From: Onchidella celtica
Lineage: Eukaryota; Mollusca; Gastropoda; Systellommatophora; Onchidiidae
Reading direction: 5' to 3'
Length of the DNA stretch: 64,000 nt
NCBI GenBank assembly: GCA_963931925.1
Contig: OZ007567.1
Coordinates: 83,774,677-83,838,676 of the forward strand
Both the position numbers and the translations under genes were made by a program. The notes under the pieces are model-generated. The model saw nothing but the letters and a program-made list of their open reading frames with translations, was not told the origin of the DNA and did no database searches. Positions 57,001-64,000 of this stretch are shown one piece after another. Position 1 is the first letter of the stretch. Each line of letters starts with the position of its first letter.

Positions 57001-60000
57001 TTTAGAGTCGATTCTGTCAACATTTTGACTATAGATTTTAATCGGTGGAAGTGATGTTGCATTTGTTCTGAAATCAATTACCATTTCTGTCACGAGCAGA
57101 GTTATGGTCTTGGGGATCTAACGACTGCACGAGAGGCAGTTAACTCACACTCGGACACAAACACACAAGAAAGTATTAAATAACTAGATTATATGTATGT
57201 CAGGCCGACCGGGCCATATTATTACATAATATTAATATACTAAACAAAAAAACAATAGAGGTATATTCAAAGCAAAAATTCCAATTACTAAACTTAACCT
57301 ATCATATTCATGTAACTAAGTTCCCTATCAAAGGTAATGCAATTAATAGCCAAATGGGTATATTATAAGAAATAAGATGTTAATCTAAACTAACAGTTGA
57401 GTCGCCACTGGCCAGACGCCAGGCAAACTCTCCAGCAATAATACAGATTCTCAAGGTACACTGAAGGCTAGAACAGCCCAGTACATTCAAAGCCTACAGA
57501 AGCACAAATTGGCTTGTAGGTATTTAAGCAGCTTGTAAAAGTATATATATATATATATGCAATCATTCAGTCACTATTCATTTCATCAACCAGGTGCCAT
57601 ATTTCTTCAATCGTATTATGGAGATAGCTTTAAAATACAGAACACTCGTTCGTCGAGTGCAAGCTGTGGGTTTCTCAGACTTTCTACGAGGCTGTGGGTT
57701 TCCTCCCTATCTCTGGACTTCCATCAATTACTAGTGAAAAAGATGAGTTACCGTAGGTCACGCCTAACTGGTAGGCGCGAACATCATACGAGCGCAGCGT
57801 GGACTCTTAAGGTCAGTCCAACCAAAACCTTTCTTTCTATGAGCTTTCTCTCTCTAGGCTCCTTCAGTCCGATGACAATGGACTAGTCTTCGTGCCACTC
57901 AGTTCAGGTACTGGCCAACCGGAGATACTTCACGAAACGATGCTTCTCTCGTCTGTATTCAATGAATTTCAAGGTTACACGATGTTTTATACTATCCAAC
58001 TACCCGGTAAGGCTAGTCCGCTGGCCAAATTAGTTCAGCAATCTCATTGGCCGAAACATCCCACCATTTTGAATGTAGGAATATAGTCTGCACTATTCTA
58101 CCAGCCAGTTAACGTGCAAAACTTGTCTAGTCATACTTAACAACGTCAACTATCCCCACCTTGCCTCACCCCTACTCTATTACTTCCAATCACGAACATT
58201 AAAACCGAACAAGCGTGAATCTAACAGTTTAACTTTGCAATTCTTTATTCACAAACAATAATACGCGAGGACCGTTCAAGGCCACCAGCCAATTTCTCAT
58301 GGCCATGGTGAAAAAACAACTCACGGCTCTGCGTGAGATTTAATAACACTTGACTCATGACAATTTCCTTTGACTTCTTTACATTTAATACTAAGAAGTG
58401 ATCTTCACACCACTGGGTAAACCATTGTACAATATTTAAATGAGTGTCTTCATCGAGTGAGCTAGAAATCAATCCTTGTATAGTAGTGGTCATCAGGAAA
58501 CACTATTGTGTCATGCTCACAAGAATAAATTTAGTTGTGGGAAAGGATTATGTGTAAGTAAAGGTCGTCATACTTTTGACACAGATGCTTCACTGATGCA
58601 CCAGGAATACAGCTTACAGCTACAGATATAAAGACAGTAGATAAATGGCAAAGATACAATGTTTATCCAAACTTACGGCAGAGATGTTGATGTCGCCACA
58701 GTGCAGGACGGCCCAAGGAATTGCAAACCTCTTGAAAGTGAGCAATTGAATCACAAAGACAGCCACAGTCTTCTCCACGGTTACACCTTCAATATATGGT
58801 AAAACTTATGTTTGGAATGTGAGTATTGATCGAGACCATAACTGAAGGGATTGGTTCCATACCAGGCCTATGTCAATCAAGACTCAAAATAATATAAAAT
58901 GTATAAGTAAGTAAAAAGTGTCAGTGAGTATTACTTCCGTAGAAAGGCCTTTAACCCAGAGATTTTTTTTTTTTTGGTAAGAATGAGACACCTTCAAAGA
59001 CATGAGGTTTCCATAGTCAAATTTTGGACAAAGAACACTTTTTGCTAAATATCACATTTTCAGATTTTTGTGATTTAGACATGCTATATATAGAACTAAG
59101 CCCTTCCATTACTAACTTTTACAAATGATCTGTATGAAAAGCAAAAAAAGAAAAAAAAAACAAGAAACTATTAAAAAAAAACAACCACAGGCTCATTTTG
59201 AAAAATATCTTATAGGCTAAAGATCTAAAGAATGAATAGTGGTCATATGGTGACAAGAACCAGATGACCTGCATTTGCCTTAAATAAAGGAACTTTAACA
59301 TAAGGTCTGGGTCAAATCTTAAACAGATGACAGACACCAGATAGTATAAGTTGGGATCATATATAGGAAAACATGACACTTACGTGCATGCCTCTTGTTC
59401 ACAGTCTGCTACAAATCTGTCTATATGTGACTGGGGCAAAATTTCACGGCAAGGATGGAAAGCTTCTGAGGATTTTATGACACTGCACCGAGACTCTGCC
59501 CAGGGGAGTTTCCCTGGATTAACCTGTGAAAAATTGGTTGAATGTCAAATCCATCTCTATTACCTGTGCACGAGTCGTTGTTTCTGGGTGAGAAAGTGGA
59601 CCAATATCAAGTCATCTTTATAAAAGTGCATAAGTCATTATCTCTACTTGAAATTACAAGTTGGCAATAGAAACAGCAAAGCAACATATTAATCTGAACT
59701 AATGGGCCTTGATTTTGCATGTATTTGAAATATGTAGTGAGTGCATCTCACAATTCTGTACATGCTGTGAAGTTTCAAAGCCAAAATCCCACCTCACAAG
59801 GATGAGATTCATCTATCACATCATCACTGCAAGGGGCTCCTTCATCTTTCCATGACAGGGCAAATCTCGTGGGGTCAGAGTCCAGTGAACCATCTGATCT
59901 GAGTAAGTCGTTCCTAGAATTGTAATCATAAGTTCCACACAGTCCCTCCAGTTTGTTTTCCCATTGACTGGATACTTGTATCCAAGTCAGGAGGCCTAAA

Positions 60001-63000
60001 CAAACAAACAAACAGAAAAGCAAAACTCACACTTGAGGAAATATATCTGCTGCTAACATCACAAGTATAATCTCTCAATTCATCCATTTTTTCTCAATGT
60101 ATTTGAGTGTTGTTGTTGTTTTTAACAAGTTTTTTGCTGGGGGGGGGGGAGGGGGGAGAGGTGAGGAGGGCAAAGAGACAAGGTGAATGATTTTAATATT
60201 GTAATTCAATAGTCGCCAATGGTTGGACCAAGACAAGGCAAGAATAATATGACACAAACACATGTATTTAATTTATGTTTTGTTCATCCTGTATGAGAGC
60301 CCAGCTTGTATTAATAAACTTCAAAATGTCATTTTGATCATGAAGTAGCATAACATTTTCATTGCATGTTATGCTGGGCGGTTGGGAAAATCTAGCCAAA
60401 GAGCCAGTGATGGTAGGCTCAAAACTAGTCACATTTTCGTCTCTTTTCTTCAGGTTGGCCATCAAGTGGTAACACATGATAAAGATAACAACAATACTGC
60501 CTCAATGTCAATAACAACAACAACATGGAAAGAATCTGCTAGAACACACAATCACCAACCAGGAAAGTTTTCCTAAACTGAAATCACTACTTTTAACCCT
60601 CTTGCTGTGGAAAACTGTCATGCGGCCAATATATCGGCCCTACAATTTCATGCTAAAACTGCTGCGAGGGTGATATATCTGCTGACACTGTTCCAGCATG
60701 TTTTGCACTCCTGATTCTGTAAATTTCCTGCTGTCTTTCTACCCAATAATCCATTATTCTGGTAGTCTAAAGGAAAGAAGGGGGTTTGGGCTTGGCAGCA
60801 AAAGGGTTAAGGGGCAGCAAAAAAAACAGACAAACCTGTTTTATTCCTGTTGTGTGTATCTTGCAGAGGAATTATTTATTCCAAATTAATTCCTAAATAT
60901 TAGGATTCAGCTACTGTCTAGTAATCCAGCTTGTTAGATCCCTGAGGTAAAAAACTACAACGCATCAGATTTTCAATTATCGTGGACAGTGAAGAAATAC
61001 AAACCTCCTGACCAGTAAATAGCTACATCCTCAAATGTGATAACTGTGAACAAGGTCGTAGAAAGAATCTTGATGTCTCCTATGGTTGCTTGTTCCTCAA
61101 ATGAATATGTCTTGTTGCCTGCAATGACTCCAATCCCTTTGACAAGCTCCAGATAGATGCCCATGTAAGTTATGTCAATCTTGTGGGTACATGCAACGTC
61201 TGTGACGCCACATGCCAGATTTCTGAACACGATCTGATTTTTAGAAAATGAAGAGTGCAGATTGACAATGAATAATTAAGATCAATTAAATATGAGTCAA
61301 TTGCAAAGAAAAGACATTATTCTCTGAATTCTTAGTAAAATAAAACTGCATAGTTTTAAACATGATGTTGTGAAATAGCTTGCAGGGTTCAGAGCCAAAT
61401 CTCCATTTATTTATTACTCTATGTGTGTCAGATTTACTGAAAGACTGGAATGATCCGTAGCTACATGTTAATATGTTTAATCACTTAAAGTGCATGGTGT
61501 TATAATCGCAAGGCCAAAAAGCTGCTCTACCAAATTGTTTTCAGTGTATACTTTATTGTTTTTAGGGAGAGCTGAGTTATGGTCTATGAGGCACCCAGAG
61601 AGATCCAGGACAGAAGGTAGCTACTACATGTAATTATAAATGATAGTGAAAACTTCCACTGTCTCGACTGGCTGAGTAAAAATGTGGATTATCTATCATG
61701 CATAATACCAGTACATAAAGGTAATAAGAGGAAGGATTAAATTATCTCTGGGTGTTTAAGAAGCACAGCTAAATGAAGGTGGCAATGAAAGGTCAAGGAC
61801 ATAGCTACATTATCTTTCATAGTGTAAAAGAGTTACATTACGGTTGAAGAGACAAATTAAGACAAACTGACAAGAAAATGCCATGTTTACTGTTTGCATT
61901 TGGGTAAACTAGGGAAAGACAGCCATACAAGCAAACATACGGGCAGGCACAGACAGAGAGATACAGACTGTCAAACACACAGAACAGACAGACAGACAAA
62001 CATGCAGATGGACAGACTCACAGGCAGACACAGAGATACAGACAGAAACATAGAAAAAGAGACAGACAGATAGAAAACCTTGAACCCTTGGCCTCCACCA
62101 GTAGTCTGTGCTAGTGTATAAGAACAATATCCACCAAAACTGTAAGGAGTTCCATCAAAGGTCACTACCCTCATCTCAGAACCAGCCACATAACAAGAAG
62201 CTGTGGAGAATGTTATGTGAAACCACTGATACTTAGTTAGTACATGTATTTCATAGGATTGTATACAAAAAAATGTTGCTAAACCTAGCAAGCTGGTAAA
62301 CTTGATATAAATGCATTTTATATAAAGCACAATTATTTTTTATATATGGCCCAACGTCTGCAGGGTTCAGGACTTTCTTGCACTTCCCCTGTCCCTCAGA
62401 AGACTGCAAAATTAACTATAGAAATAATCGCAATGAAGTATAAGAAATAAATAAATGACCCCTCTCATGAACCTTATAGTGGACTCTGACTATGTTGATG
62501 CGTGGCATACATAACTATTTTCATAAACTATATCTGTTACCAGGCTTTACTATGGGTGAACCTGTTTCATAATTATGTATATCTGTAAATGTGTTACTCT
62601 GATTAGTTTTGAACTAATCATTTGTTGAACAGTATAATATACAGATGATTTAAATGAATAATGATTTGGGAGATGGGTTTGATGATGGAAAACAATAGGA
62701 AAAGTATGTGATTTTGGGAGATGATTTGTGGAAAACAATGATAAAAGTTTGCGAGTTTAGGGGCTGACAACAATAATAAATGTTTTGAAATGCAGCTCCT
62801 TTTTATCATGTCAGCCCTTTAGAGATTTATCACTATTTTGAAGTATTTCTTCTTTTTAATTACGTGTCACTCCTTTGACATAGTATTTATGTCACTTCTT
62901 TGTTATGTGATCTCTCCTCTTCTCGCATTACCCCATTTTTGTCAAAGTTGTGCCATAGCAGCATACTATCTTCCAATGAATTTCAAACAAGAGATAGCAT

Positions 63001-64000
63001 GAAATGTTTTATCTAAAGGTTTAAATTTTACTAAAATAGCATCCAAATATTGGGACTAACCTTGGCAACTGGTTTTATCCACTGTGTTCCAGATACCATT
63101 CTTGCATCGCCTGGAATAAAAATCACCACGATATTAAAAATACAAAAAAAATGAAAGCAACAAAAACAGGAACAACAACAACAAAAAACTGCATGTCTGT
63201 GTGGGTGGCTGAGTGTGTAGCATTTTTTTCATGAAAAGAAATCTAAAATATCTGAAAGTATACAAACGTACAATGTAAACTGATGCCTACATGATATCAG
63301 AACCAGAGATTTGCCTTGATAACAACAGCAGTGACTTTGGCTTTCTGGCTGGGAAGAAAACAACACATCGATCCTATGTCTCGATTGTTCAAAAGTGAGT
63401 CAAAAGTAGAGTGAAACTTGGTTCAACAATGGCAGGAAAGTTTCCTTAAGTGATATTAAAATAATTTAAAAAACTGCTTAATGAGGTTCTCTTTCACCAC
63501 TTGCATCCTTACTACGAAATTTAACAGAACATTTATGACCTTTTTCGTTCCCACTGACAATTCTTTTTTCTCCAGTTAATTCATTTGGAAAGGTAGGCCA
63601 TACATCCTATTTTCCATAACCCTTCAATCAGTGTTTTTGTGCATATTGGTGTATTGTGGCGGGGTGGGGAGGGGGGGGGGCAGTCAAAAGTCTTGATCAT
63701 TTTTGCCGATCCTAGAAACAAACTGAATACTGAATTAATCCTGAAAAAAAAAAAATCAAATAATAATATATGGGTCTTTTAAGCAATGTAATGAAAGAGT
63801 GAGGTACAGGTACTGTTCTCATATTGTTCAGAGTTCTGTTTTGTGTCAAAGCACCTTGTGTTTGTCAGTGTTGCTGCATTATTAATTTACTCTGTGAAAT
63901 TAATTCTAACTCAGTGCCACATAACTATTTGTGGGCTTCCTTCATGGTACTTGCCTCAAATAGCACTTGTCAATTATTTCATTTCCACTGTCATACCAAA
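32659..64000 (-). CDS. SCO-spondin/gel-forming-mucin-like secreted glycoprotein, 3' part
   Basis: A multi-exon minus-strand gene whose 5' end lies beyond the window. Decoded modules in order are: C-rich end of an upstream module, vWD, C8, TIL, C-x-C-x2-G-x-W-like link, LDLa x4, a giant PTS (mucin) exon, TSP1, short Ser/Thr exon, TIL-like, TSP1, C-rich link, TSP1, TSP1, TSP1, TIL, VWC-like, and a C-terminal cystine knot with stop. The mixture vWD-C8-TIL, LDLa, TSP1 and CTCK is the SCO-spondin set; the PTS domain is mucin-like. Such proteins are secreted, disulfide-linked and heavily O-glycosylated. Most exons are phase 1-1, as expected of shuffled extracellular modules. About 28 exons chain in phase; one gap remains between 43,656 and 42,694. 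The introns hold piggyBac, LINE and LTR insertions. Confidence 0.9.
33438..33530 (-). CDS. SCO-spondin-like: VWC-like exon
   Basis: 93-bp exon, phase 0-0, with acceptor ACATAG and donor GTAGGT. It encodes [20 protein letters not shown] followed by KCPAVSEC, a VWC-like cysteine pattern. Confidence 0.82.
33886..34079 (-). CDS. SCO-spondin-like: TIL domain exon
   Basis: Acceptor GTTACAG, donor GTACGT, phase 1 in and 0 out. The start [18 protein letters not shown] and later [17 protein letters not shown] are a typical trypsin-inhibitor-like cysteine-rich domain. Confidence 0.9.
34341..36080 (+). mobile_element. piggyBac-type transposon, deletion derivative
   Basis: Perfect 12-bp inverted ends (CCCTTTGAACCC / GGGTTCAAAGGG) flanked on both sides by TTAA, the piggyBac target duplication. 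The left part carries three copies of a short hairpin (AGCCCGA...TCGGGCT). It keeps the end of a transposase reading [15 protein letters not shown] and [13 protein letters not shown] (about 34,590-34,695), which matches the cysteine-rich C-terminal domain of piggyBac transposases, but lacks the catalytic core. It is in the intron between two exons of the SCO-spondin-like gene. Confidence 0.87.
34546..34698 (+). pseudogene. piggyBac transposase C-terminal fragment
   Basis: The frame reads [20 protein letters not shown], then [20 protein letters not shown] and stops. The C-x2-C, L-C and C-x3-H spacing fits the C-terminal zinc domain that binds transposon ends in this family. The DDD catalytic domain is not present, so it is a remnant. 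Confidence 0.75.
36994..37164 (-). CDS. SCO-spondin-like: TSP1 exon
   Basis: Acceptor CTGTGCAG, donor GTTAGT, phase 1-1. It encodes [20 protein letters not shown] and ends EKCFLGPC, a thrombospondin type 1 repeat. Confidence 0.9.
37593..38424. repeat. dispersed repeat family, copy B
   Basis: 832 bp, same orientation and nearly the same limits as 7,496-8,325, ending CGCCCCTTTAGCGG. It lies in an intron of the SCO-spondin-like gene. No coding capacity or inverted ends seen. Confidence 0.75.
38684..38848 (-). CDS. SCO-spondin-like: TSP1 exon
   Basis: Acceptor GCTGTCCAG, donor GTGAGT, phase 1-1. It encodes [20 protein letters not shown] and [11 protein letters not shown], a TSP1 repeat, ending in a CGCCPC cluster. 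Confidence 0.9.
39637..39795 (-). CDS. SCO-spondin-like: TSP1 exon
   Basis: Acceptor TTTCTGTCAG, donor GTAAGT, phase 1-1. [20 protein letters not shown] and [14 protein letters not shown] show a TSP1 repeat with an enlarged cysteine-rich middle ([15 protein letters not shown]). Confidence 0.9.
40444..40493 (-). CDS. SCO-spondin-like: 50-bp linker exon
   Basis: Acceptor CCACCAG, donor GTAAGA. It completes a cysteine codon from the exon before and adds [16 protein letters not shown], the C-x-C-x2-G-x-x-x-C link after a TIL-like segment. Phases fit both neighbours, which is the main evidence. Confidence 0.8.
40945..41082 (-). CDS. SCO-spondin-like: end of TSP1 plus C-rich segment
   Basis: Acceptor TATCCCAG, donor GTTAGA. 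It encodes [20 protein letters not shown], closing the preceding TSP1, then [20 protein letters not shown] and CHI, with its last two bases starting a cysteine codon. Confidence 0.85.
41256..41269. repeat. LINE target-site duplication (5')
   Basis: TAATATTCCTAAAA, repeated at 42372-42385. Confidence 0.85.
41270..42371 (+). mobile_element. 5'-truncated LINE in SCO-spondin-like intron
   Basis: A 1.1-kb fragment beginning within reverse transcriptase at [10 protein letters not shown] and ending in a short ATT tail, flanked by a 14-bp duplication. 5' truncation is typical of LINE insertion. It lies antisense to the host gene. It is a different family from the RTE element. Confidence 0.9.
41271..42230 (+). 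pseudogene. LINE reverse transcriptase C-terminal half
   Basis: An open frame of 320 codons with no start of its own. It has [14 protein letters not shown], the thumb region ([17 protein letters not shown]), LLYGAETWT, the [20 protein letters not shown] motif and a C-terminal zinc finger [20 protein letters not shown]. The endonuclease and fingers are missing by truncation, so it is dead, but the remaining frame is undamaged and therefore young. Confidence 0.88.
42372..42385. repeat. LINE target-site duplication (3')
   Basis: TAATATTCCTAAAA, as at 41256-41269. Confidence 0.85.
42615..42694 (-). CDS. SCO-spondin-like: first half of TSP1
   Basis: Encodes [18 protein letters not shown] then STRY, donor GTGGGT; its last two bases join the next exon in phase to make arginine. 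The acceptor (CTAAAG, phase 0) is weak, so the 5' border is less sure. Confidence 0.8.
43263..43299 (-). CDS. SCO-spondin-like: possible 37-bp exon
   Basis: Acceptor TTCAACAG, donor GTAACA; read in the cysteine-containing frame it gives [12 protein letters not shown]. It leaves in phase 0 as the next exon needs, but enters in a phase that the known upstream exon (43656) does not provide, so another small exon is missing or this one is false. Confidence 0.35.
43656..43784 (-). CDS. SCO-spondin-like: second half of TIL-like module
   Basis: Acceptor TTATAAG, donor GTAAAG, phase 1-1. It encodes [20 protein letters not shown] then [10 protein letters not shown], the closing cysteines of a TIL domain. 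Confidence 0.86.
44107..44217 (-). CDS. SCO-spondin-like: first half of TIL-like module
   Basis: Acceptor ACTTTTTAG, donor GTATGT, phase 1-1. It encodes [19 protein letters not shown] and [12 protein letters not shown]. Confidence 0.86.
44653..44778 (-). CDS. SCO-spondin-like: short Ser/Thr-rich exon
   Basis: The donor ACT|GTAAGC makes a cysteine with the next exon. Two adjacent acceptors (CAGCAG) give starts at 44778 or 44775, both in phase. The product, [17 protein letters not shown] and onward to TELTSTVTD, is a second small mucin-type segment after the first TSP1. Confidence 0.7.
44864..45046 (-). CDS. SCO-spondin-like: TSP1 exon after the mucin domain
   Basis: Acceptor AATTACAG, donor GTAAGT, phase 1-1. 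It encodes [20 protein letters not shown] and RSRHC, a TSP1 repeat, followed by [13 protein letters not shown] second donor 12 bp further on (also GTAAGT) would add four residues in frame. Confidence 0.88.
45378..49250 (-). CDS. SCO-spondin-like: giant Thr/Ser/Pro mucin exon
   Basis: A single 3,873-bp exon (about 1,290 residues), phase 1-1, from acceptor TCTTGAAG to donor GTAAGC. After a non-repeated start ([18 protein letters not shown], then six prolines) it is built of a 15-residue repeat with consensus [15 protein letters not shown]. Thr, Ser and Pro dominate, so dense O-glycosylation is expected, as in gel-forming mucins. No cysteines interrupt the array. The start of this exon joins the short Thr/Pro exon at 49743-49784. 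Confidence 0.9.
45440..48950. repeat. 45-bp coding minisatellite with higher-order repeats
   Basis: About 78 units of 45 bp. Marker variants recur at fixed distances: 46,427 and 47,057 (630 bp, 14 units), 46,921 and 47,551 (630 bp), 47,551 and 47,911 (360 bp, 8 units). Units near 48,700-48,850 are 33 bp. The 45,530-45,900 end forms its own subfamily ([15 protein letters not shown]). Confidence 0.9.
49743..49784 (-). CDS. SCO-spondin-like: 42-bp Thr/Pro exon
   Basis: Acceptor GTATTTCAG, donor GTAAGT, phase 1-1. It encodes [13 protein letters not shown], leading into the mucin exon. Confidence 0.72.
50653..50766 (-). CDS. SCO-spondin-like: LDLa module 4
   Basis: Acceptor TTTTTGCAG, donor GTAAGT, phase 1-1. 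Encodes [20 protein letters not shown] and [16 protein letters not shown], with the acidic calcium-binding residues of the LDL-receptor class A module. Confidence 0.92.
50870..51235. repeat. intronic minisatellite, about 33-bp unit
   Basis: Roughly eleven degenerate copies of a unit like ATTCATCATTTCTGCC + TTTACATCAAAATCCTC. The multiple-of-three period keeps all three plus frames open by chance. Confidence 0.85.
51780..51881 (-). CDS. SCO-spondin-like: LDLa module 3
   Basis: Acceptor CTGCCAG, donor GTAAAG, phase 1-1. Encodes [20 protein letters not shown] and [11 protein letters not shown]. Confidence 0.9.
52030..52215. repeat. imperfect foldback (long inverted repeat)
   Basis: The two halves are inverted copies: ATGAAGTAGTGAAA in the left arm pairs with TTTCACTACTT in the right, and TGTTTCCATGTGTACGGAAATG with CATTTCGTTACACATGAAAACA. 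It has no coding capacity and looks like a MITE remnant or hairpin in the intron between LDLa exons. Confidence 0.6.
52666..52800 (-). CDS. SCO-spondin-like: LDLa module 2
   Basis: Acceptor TTCCCATAG, donor GTAAGT, phase 1-1. Encodes [20 protein letters not shown] and [18 protein letters not shown]. Confidence 0.92.
53781..53944 (-). CDS. SCO-spondin-like: C-x-C link and LDLa module 1
   Basis: Acceptor TCATTCAG, donor GTGAGA. The first base completes a cysteine from the previous exon, then [17 protein letters not shown] closes the vWD assembly and [28 protein letters not shown] form the first LDLa. Confidence 0.92.
55041..55149 (-). CDS. SCO-spondin-like: end of TIL and linker
   Basis: Acceptor TATCTGGAG, donor GTAGGT. 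Encodes [20 protein letters not shown] and [15 protein letters not shown]; phases fit both sides. Confidence 0.87.
55941..56087 (-). CDS. SCO-spondin-like: TIL domain, first part
   Basis: Acceptor ATTTCACAG, donor GTGTGT. Encodes [20 protein letters not shown] and [11 protein letters not shown], the TIL module that follows C8 in vWF-like assemblies. Confidence 0.9.
56312..57087 (-). mobile_element. L2/CR1-like LINE remnant, 3' part
   Basis: Encodes a decayed RT thumb and C-terminal region ([42 protein letters not shown]) and ends in a short (TCTTA)-type tail near 56,312. It continues upstream at 58,363, with a solo LTR inserted between. Confidence 0.78.
57083..57087. repeat. solo LTR target-site duplication
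   Basis: ATTTC, repeated at 58363-58367. Confidence 0.8.
57088..58362 (-). mobile_element. solo LTR (1.2-kb family), copy 2, inserted in a LINE
   Basis: 1,275 bp with TGTCA...TGACA ends and an ATTTC duplication; reverse-complement relative of 22,776-23,975. A TATAAAA box is present on the minus strand (57,991-57,985). It interrupts the RT frame of an older LINE remnant. Confidence 0.82.
58363..58530 (-). mobile_element. L2/CR1-like LINE remnant, 5' part
   Basis: Encodes [20 protein letters not shown] then [20 protein letters not shown], the strand just after the RT catalytic site. Removing the LTR and one duplication returns the frame to the segment at 57,082. The catalytic aspartates at the start are in another frame, so it was already decaying. 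Confidence 0.72.
58677..58786 (-). CDS. SCO-spondin-like: C8 domain, second part
   Basis: Acceptor ATTGAAG, donor GTAAGT. Encodes [20 protein letters not shown] and [16 protein letters not shown], matching the cysteine pattern at the end of C8. Confidence 0.9.
59384..59523 (-). CDS. SCO-spondin-like: C8 domain, first part
   Basis: Acceptor TTTTTCACAG, donor GTAAGT. Encodes [20 protein letters not shown] and [14 protein letters not shown]. Confidence 0.9.
59793..59996 (-). CDS. SCO-spondin-like: vWD domain, third exon
   Basis: Acceptor TGTTTAG, donor GTGGGA. Encodes [20 protein letters not shown] and [12 protein letters not shown]; the GLCG and calcium-loop acidic residues identify the end of vWD. 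Confidence 0.93.
60597..60806. mobile_element. piggyBac-type MITE
   Basis: 210 bp between TTAA at 60593-60596 and 60807-60810, with inverted ends CCCTCTTGCTG and CAGCAAAAGGG (one mismatch). No coding capacity. It lies in the intron between the second and third vWD exons. Confidence 0.75.
61005..61233 (-). CDS. SCO-spondin-like: vWD domain, second exon
   Basis: Acceptor AAAAATCAG, donor GTTTGT. Encodes [20 protein letters not shown] through [22 protein letters not shown], the beta-rich middle of vWD. Confidence 0.9.
61915..62072. repeat. degenerate (CAGA)n microsatellite
   Basis: CAGA/GACA-rich tract just downstream of a vWD exon donor, in the intron. Confidence 0.85.
62079..62200 (-). CDS. 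SCO-spondin-like: vWD domain, first exon
   Basis: Acceptor CTCCACAG, donor GTTTTC. Encodes [20 protein letters not shown] and [11 protein letters not shown], the TFDG and F-x-G-x-C-x-Y signature that opens a vWD domain. Confidence 0.94.
63061..63110 (-). CDS. SCO-spondin-like: 50-bp C-rich exon before vWD
   Basis: Acceptor TTATTCCAG, donor GTTAGT. Encodes [16 protein letters not shown], the C-x2-G-x-W linker common before a D domain. Phases match both neighbours. Confidence 0.83.
63955..64000 (-). CDS. SCO-spondin-like: partial exon at window edge, GC donor
   Basis: Open frame [14 protein letters not shown] followed by AG|GCAAGT, a consensus GC-AG donor. Joining to 63110 completes an arginine codon and makes [11 protein letters not shown]. 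The exon continues beyond the window. Confidence 0.6.

Noticed and set aside
61909..62127. Cys/Ser/Val-rich ORF next to a vWD exon
   Set aside because: Antisense-type reading of a CAGA microsatellite (GTCT repeats on the minus strand).
1..64000. CRISPR arrays, rRNA or tRNA genes
   Set aside because: No spaced direct-repeat array of that type and no recognisable tRNA or rRNA sequence was seen; the DNA is eukaryotic.

Overview
The window is genomic DNA from an animal. The genes are intron-rich, with GT-AG splice sites and matching intron phases. Noncoding DNA is AT-rich, and transposons are dense. Short palindromes such as ACATGTA and TCTAGATC are common, and the repeat content (RTE and other LINEs, Ty3/gypsy, piggyBac-like elements, a SINE-like tail ending in an ATT-type repeat) suits a marine invertebrate. 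A mollusc or another lophotrochozoan is my guess, but the species cannot be fixed from sequence alone.

Two host genes are recognisable, both on the minus strand. The first (about 18.2 to 8.5 kb) is GTPBP10, an Obg-family GTPase of the mitochondrial ribosome. Eight exons chain with consistent phases from the glycine-rich Obg fold through the P-loop, DLPG and NKID motifs to the stop codon. Exon 1 is not certain; a candidate starting ATGGCGGC lies near 21.2 kb.

The second (>64 to 32.66 kb) is the 3' part of a very large secreted gene like SCO-spondin or a gel-forming mucin. In order it encodes the end of an upstream cysteine-rich module, a vWD domain, C8, TIL, four LDLa modules, one enormous Thr/Ser/Pro exon (3,873 bp, about 78 copies of a 15-residue repeat), a TSP1 domain, a small Ser/Thr exon, TIL-like cysteine-rich exons, four more TSP1 domains, another TIL, a VWC-like exon and a C-terminal cystine knot. 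Most module exons have 1-1 phase symmetry. The 5' end of the gene lies beyond the right edge.

The rest is mainly mobile DNA in introns and intergenic space. A Ty3/gypsy element (11,094-14,780) has identical 314-bp LTRs and an ATCAT duplication; it is internally deleted and appears to carry a self-primer instead of a tRNA primer site. A full-length RTE-type LINE (24,416-27,664) has an intact ORF and an 11-bp duplication. There are a 5'-truncated second LINE (41,270-42,371), an L2/CR1-like LINE remnant (56.3-58.5 kb) split by a solo LTR, and a second solo LTR of the same family at 22,776-23,975. Two piggyBac-type elements with TTAA duplications are present (34,341-36,080 and 60,597-60,806), along with a MITE with 26-bp inverted ends (15,911-16,345) and a pair of about 830-bp dispersed repeats (7,496-8,325 and 37,593-38,424). 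A small zinc-binding ORF at 30,635 resembles the N-terminal region of RAG1.

The left 7.5 kb, the 27.7-30.6 kb block and most of 19-22 kb hold no gene I can recognise.
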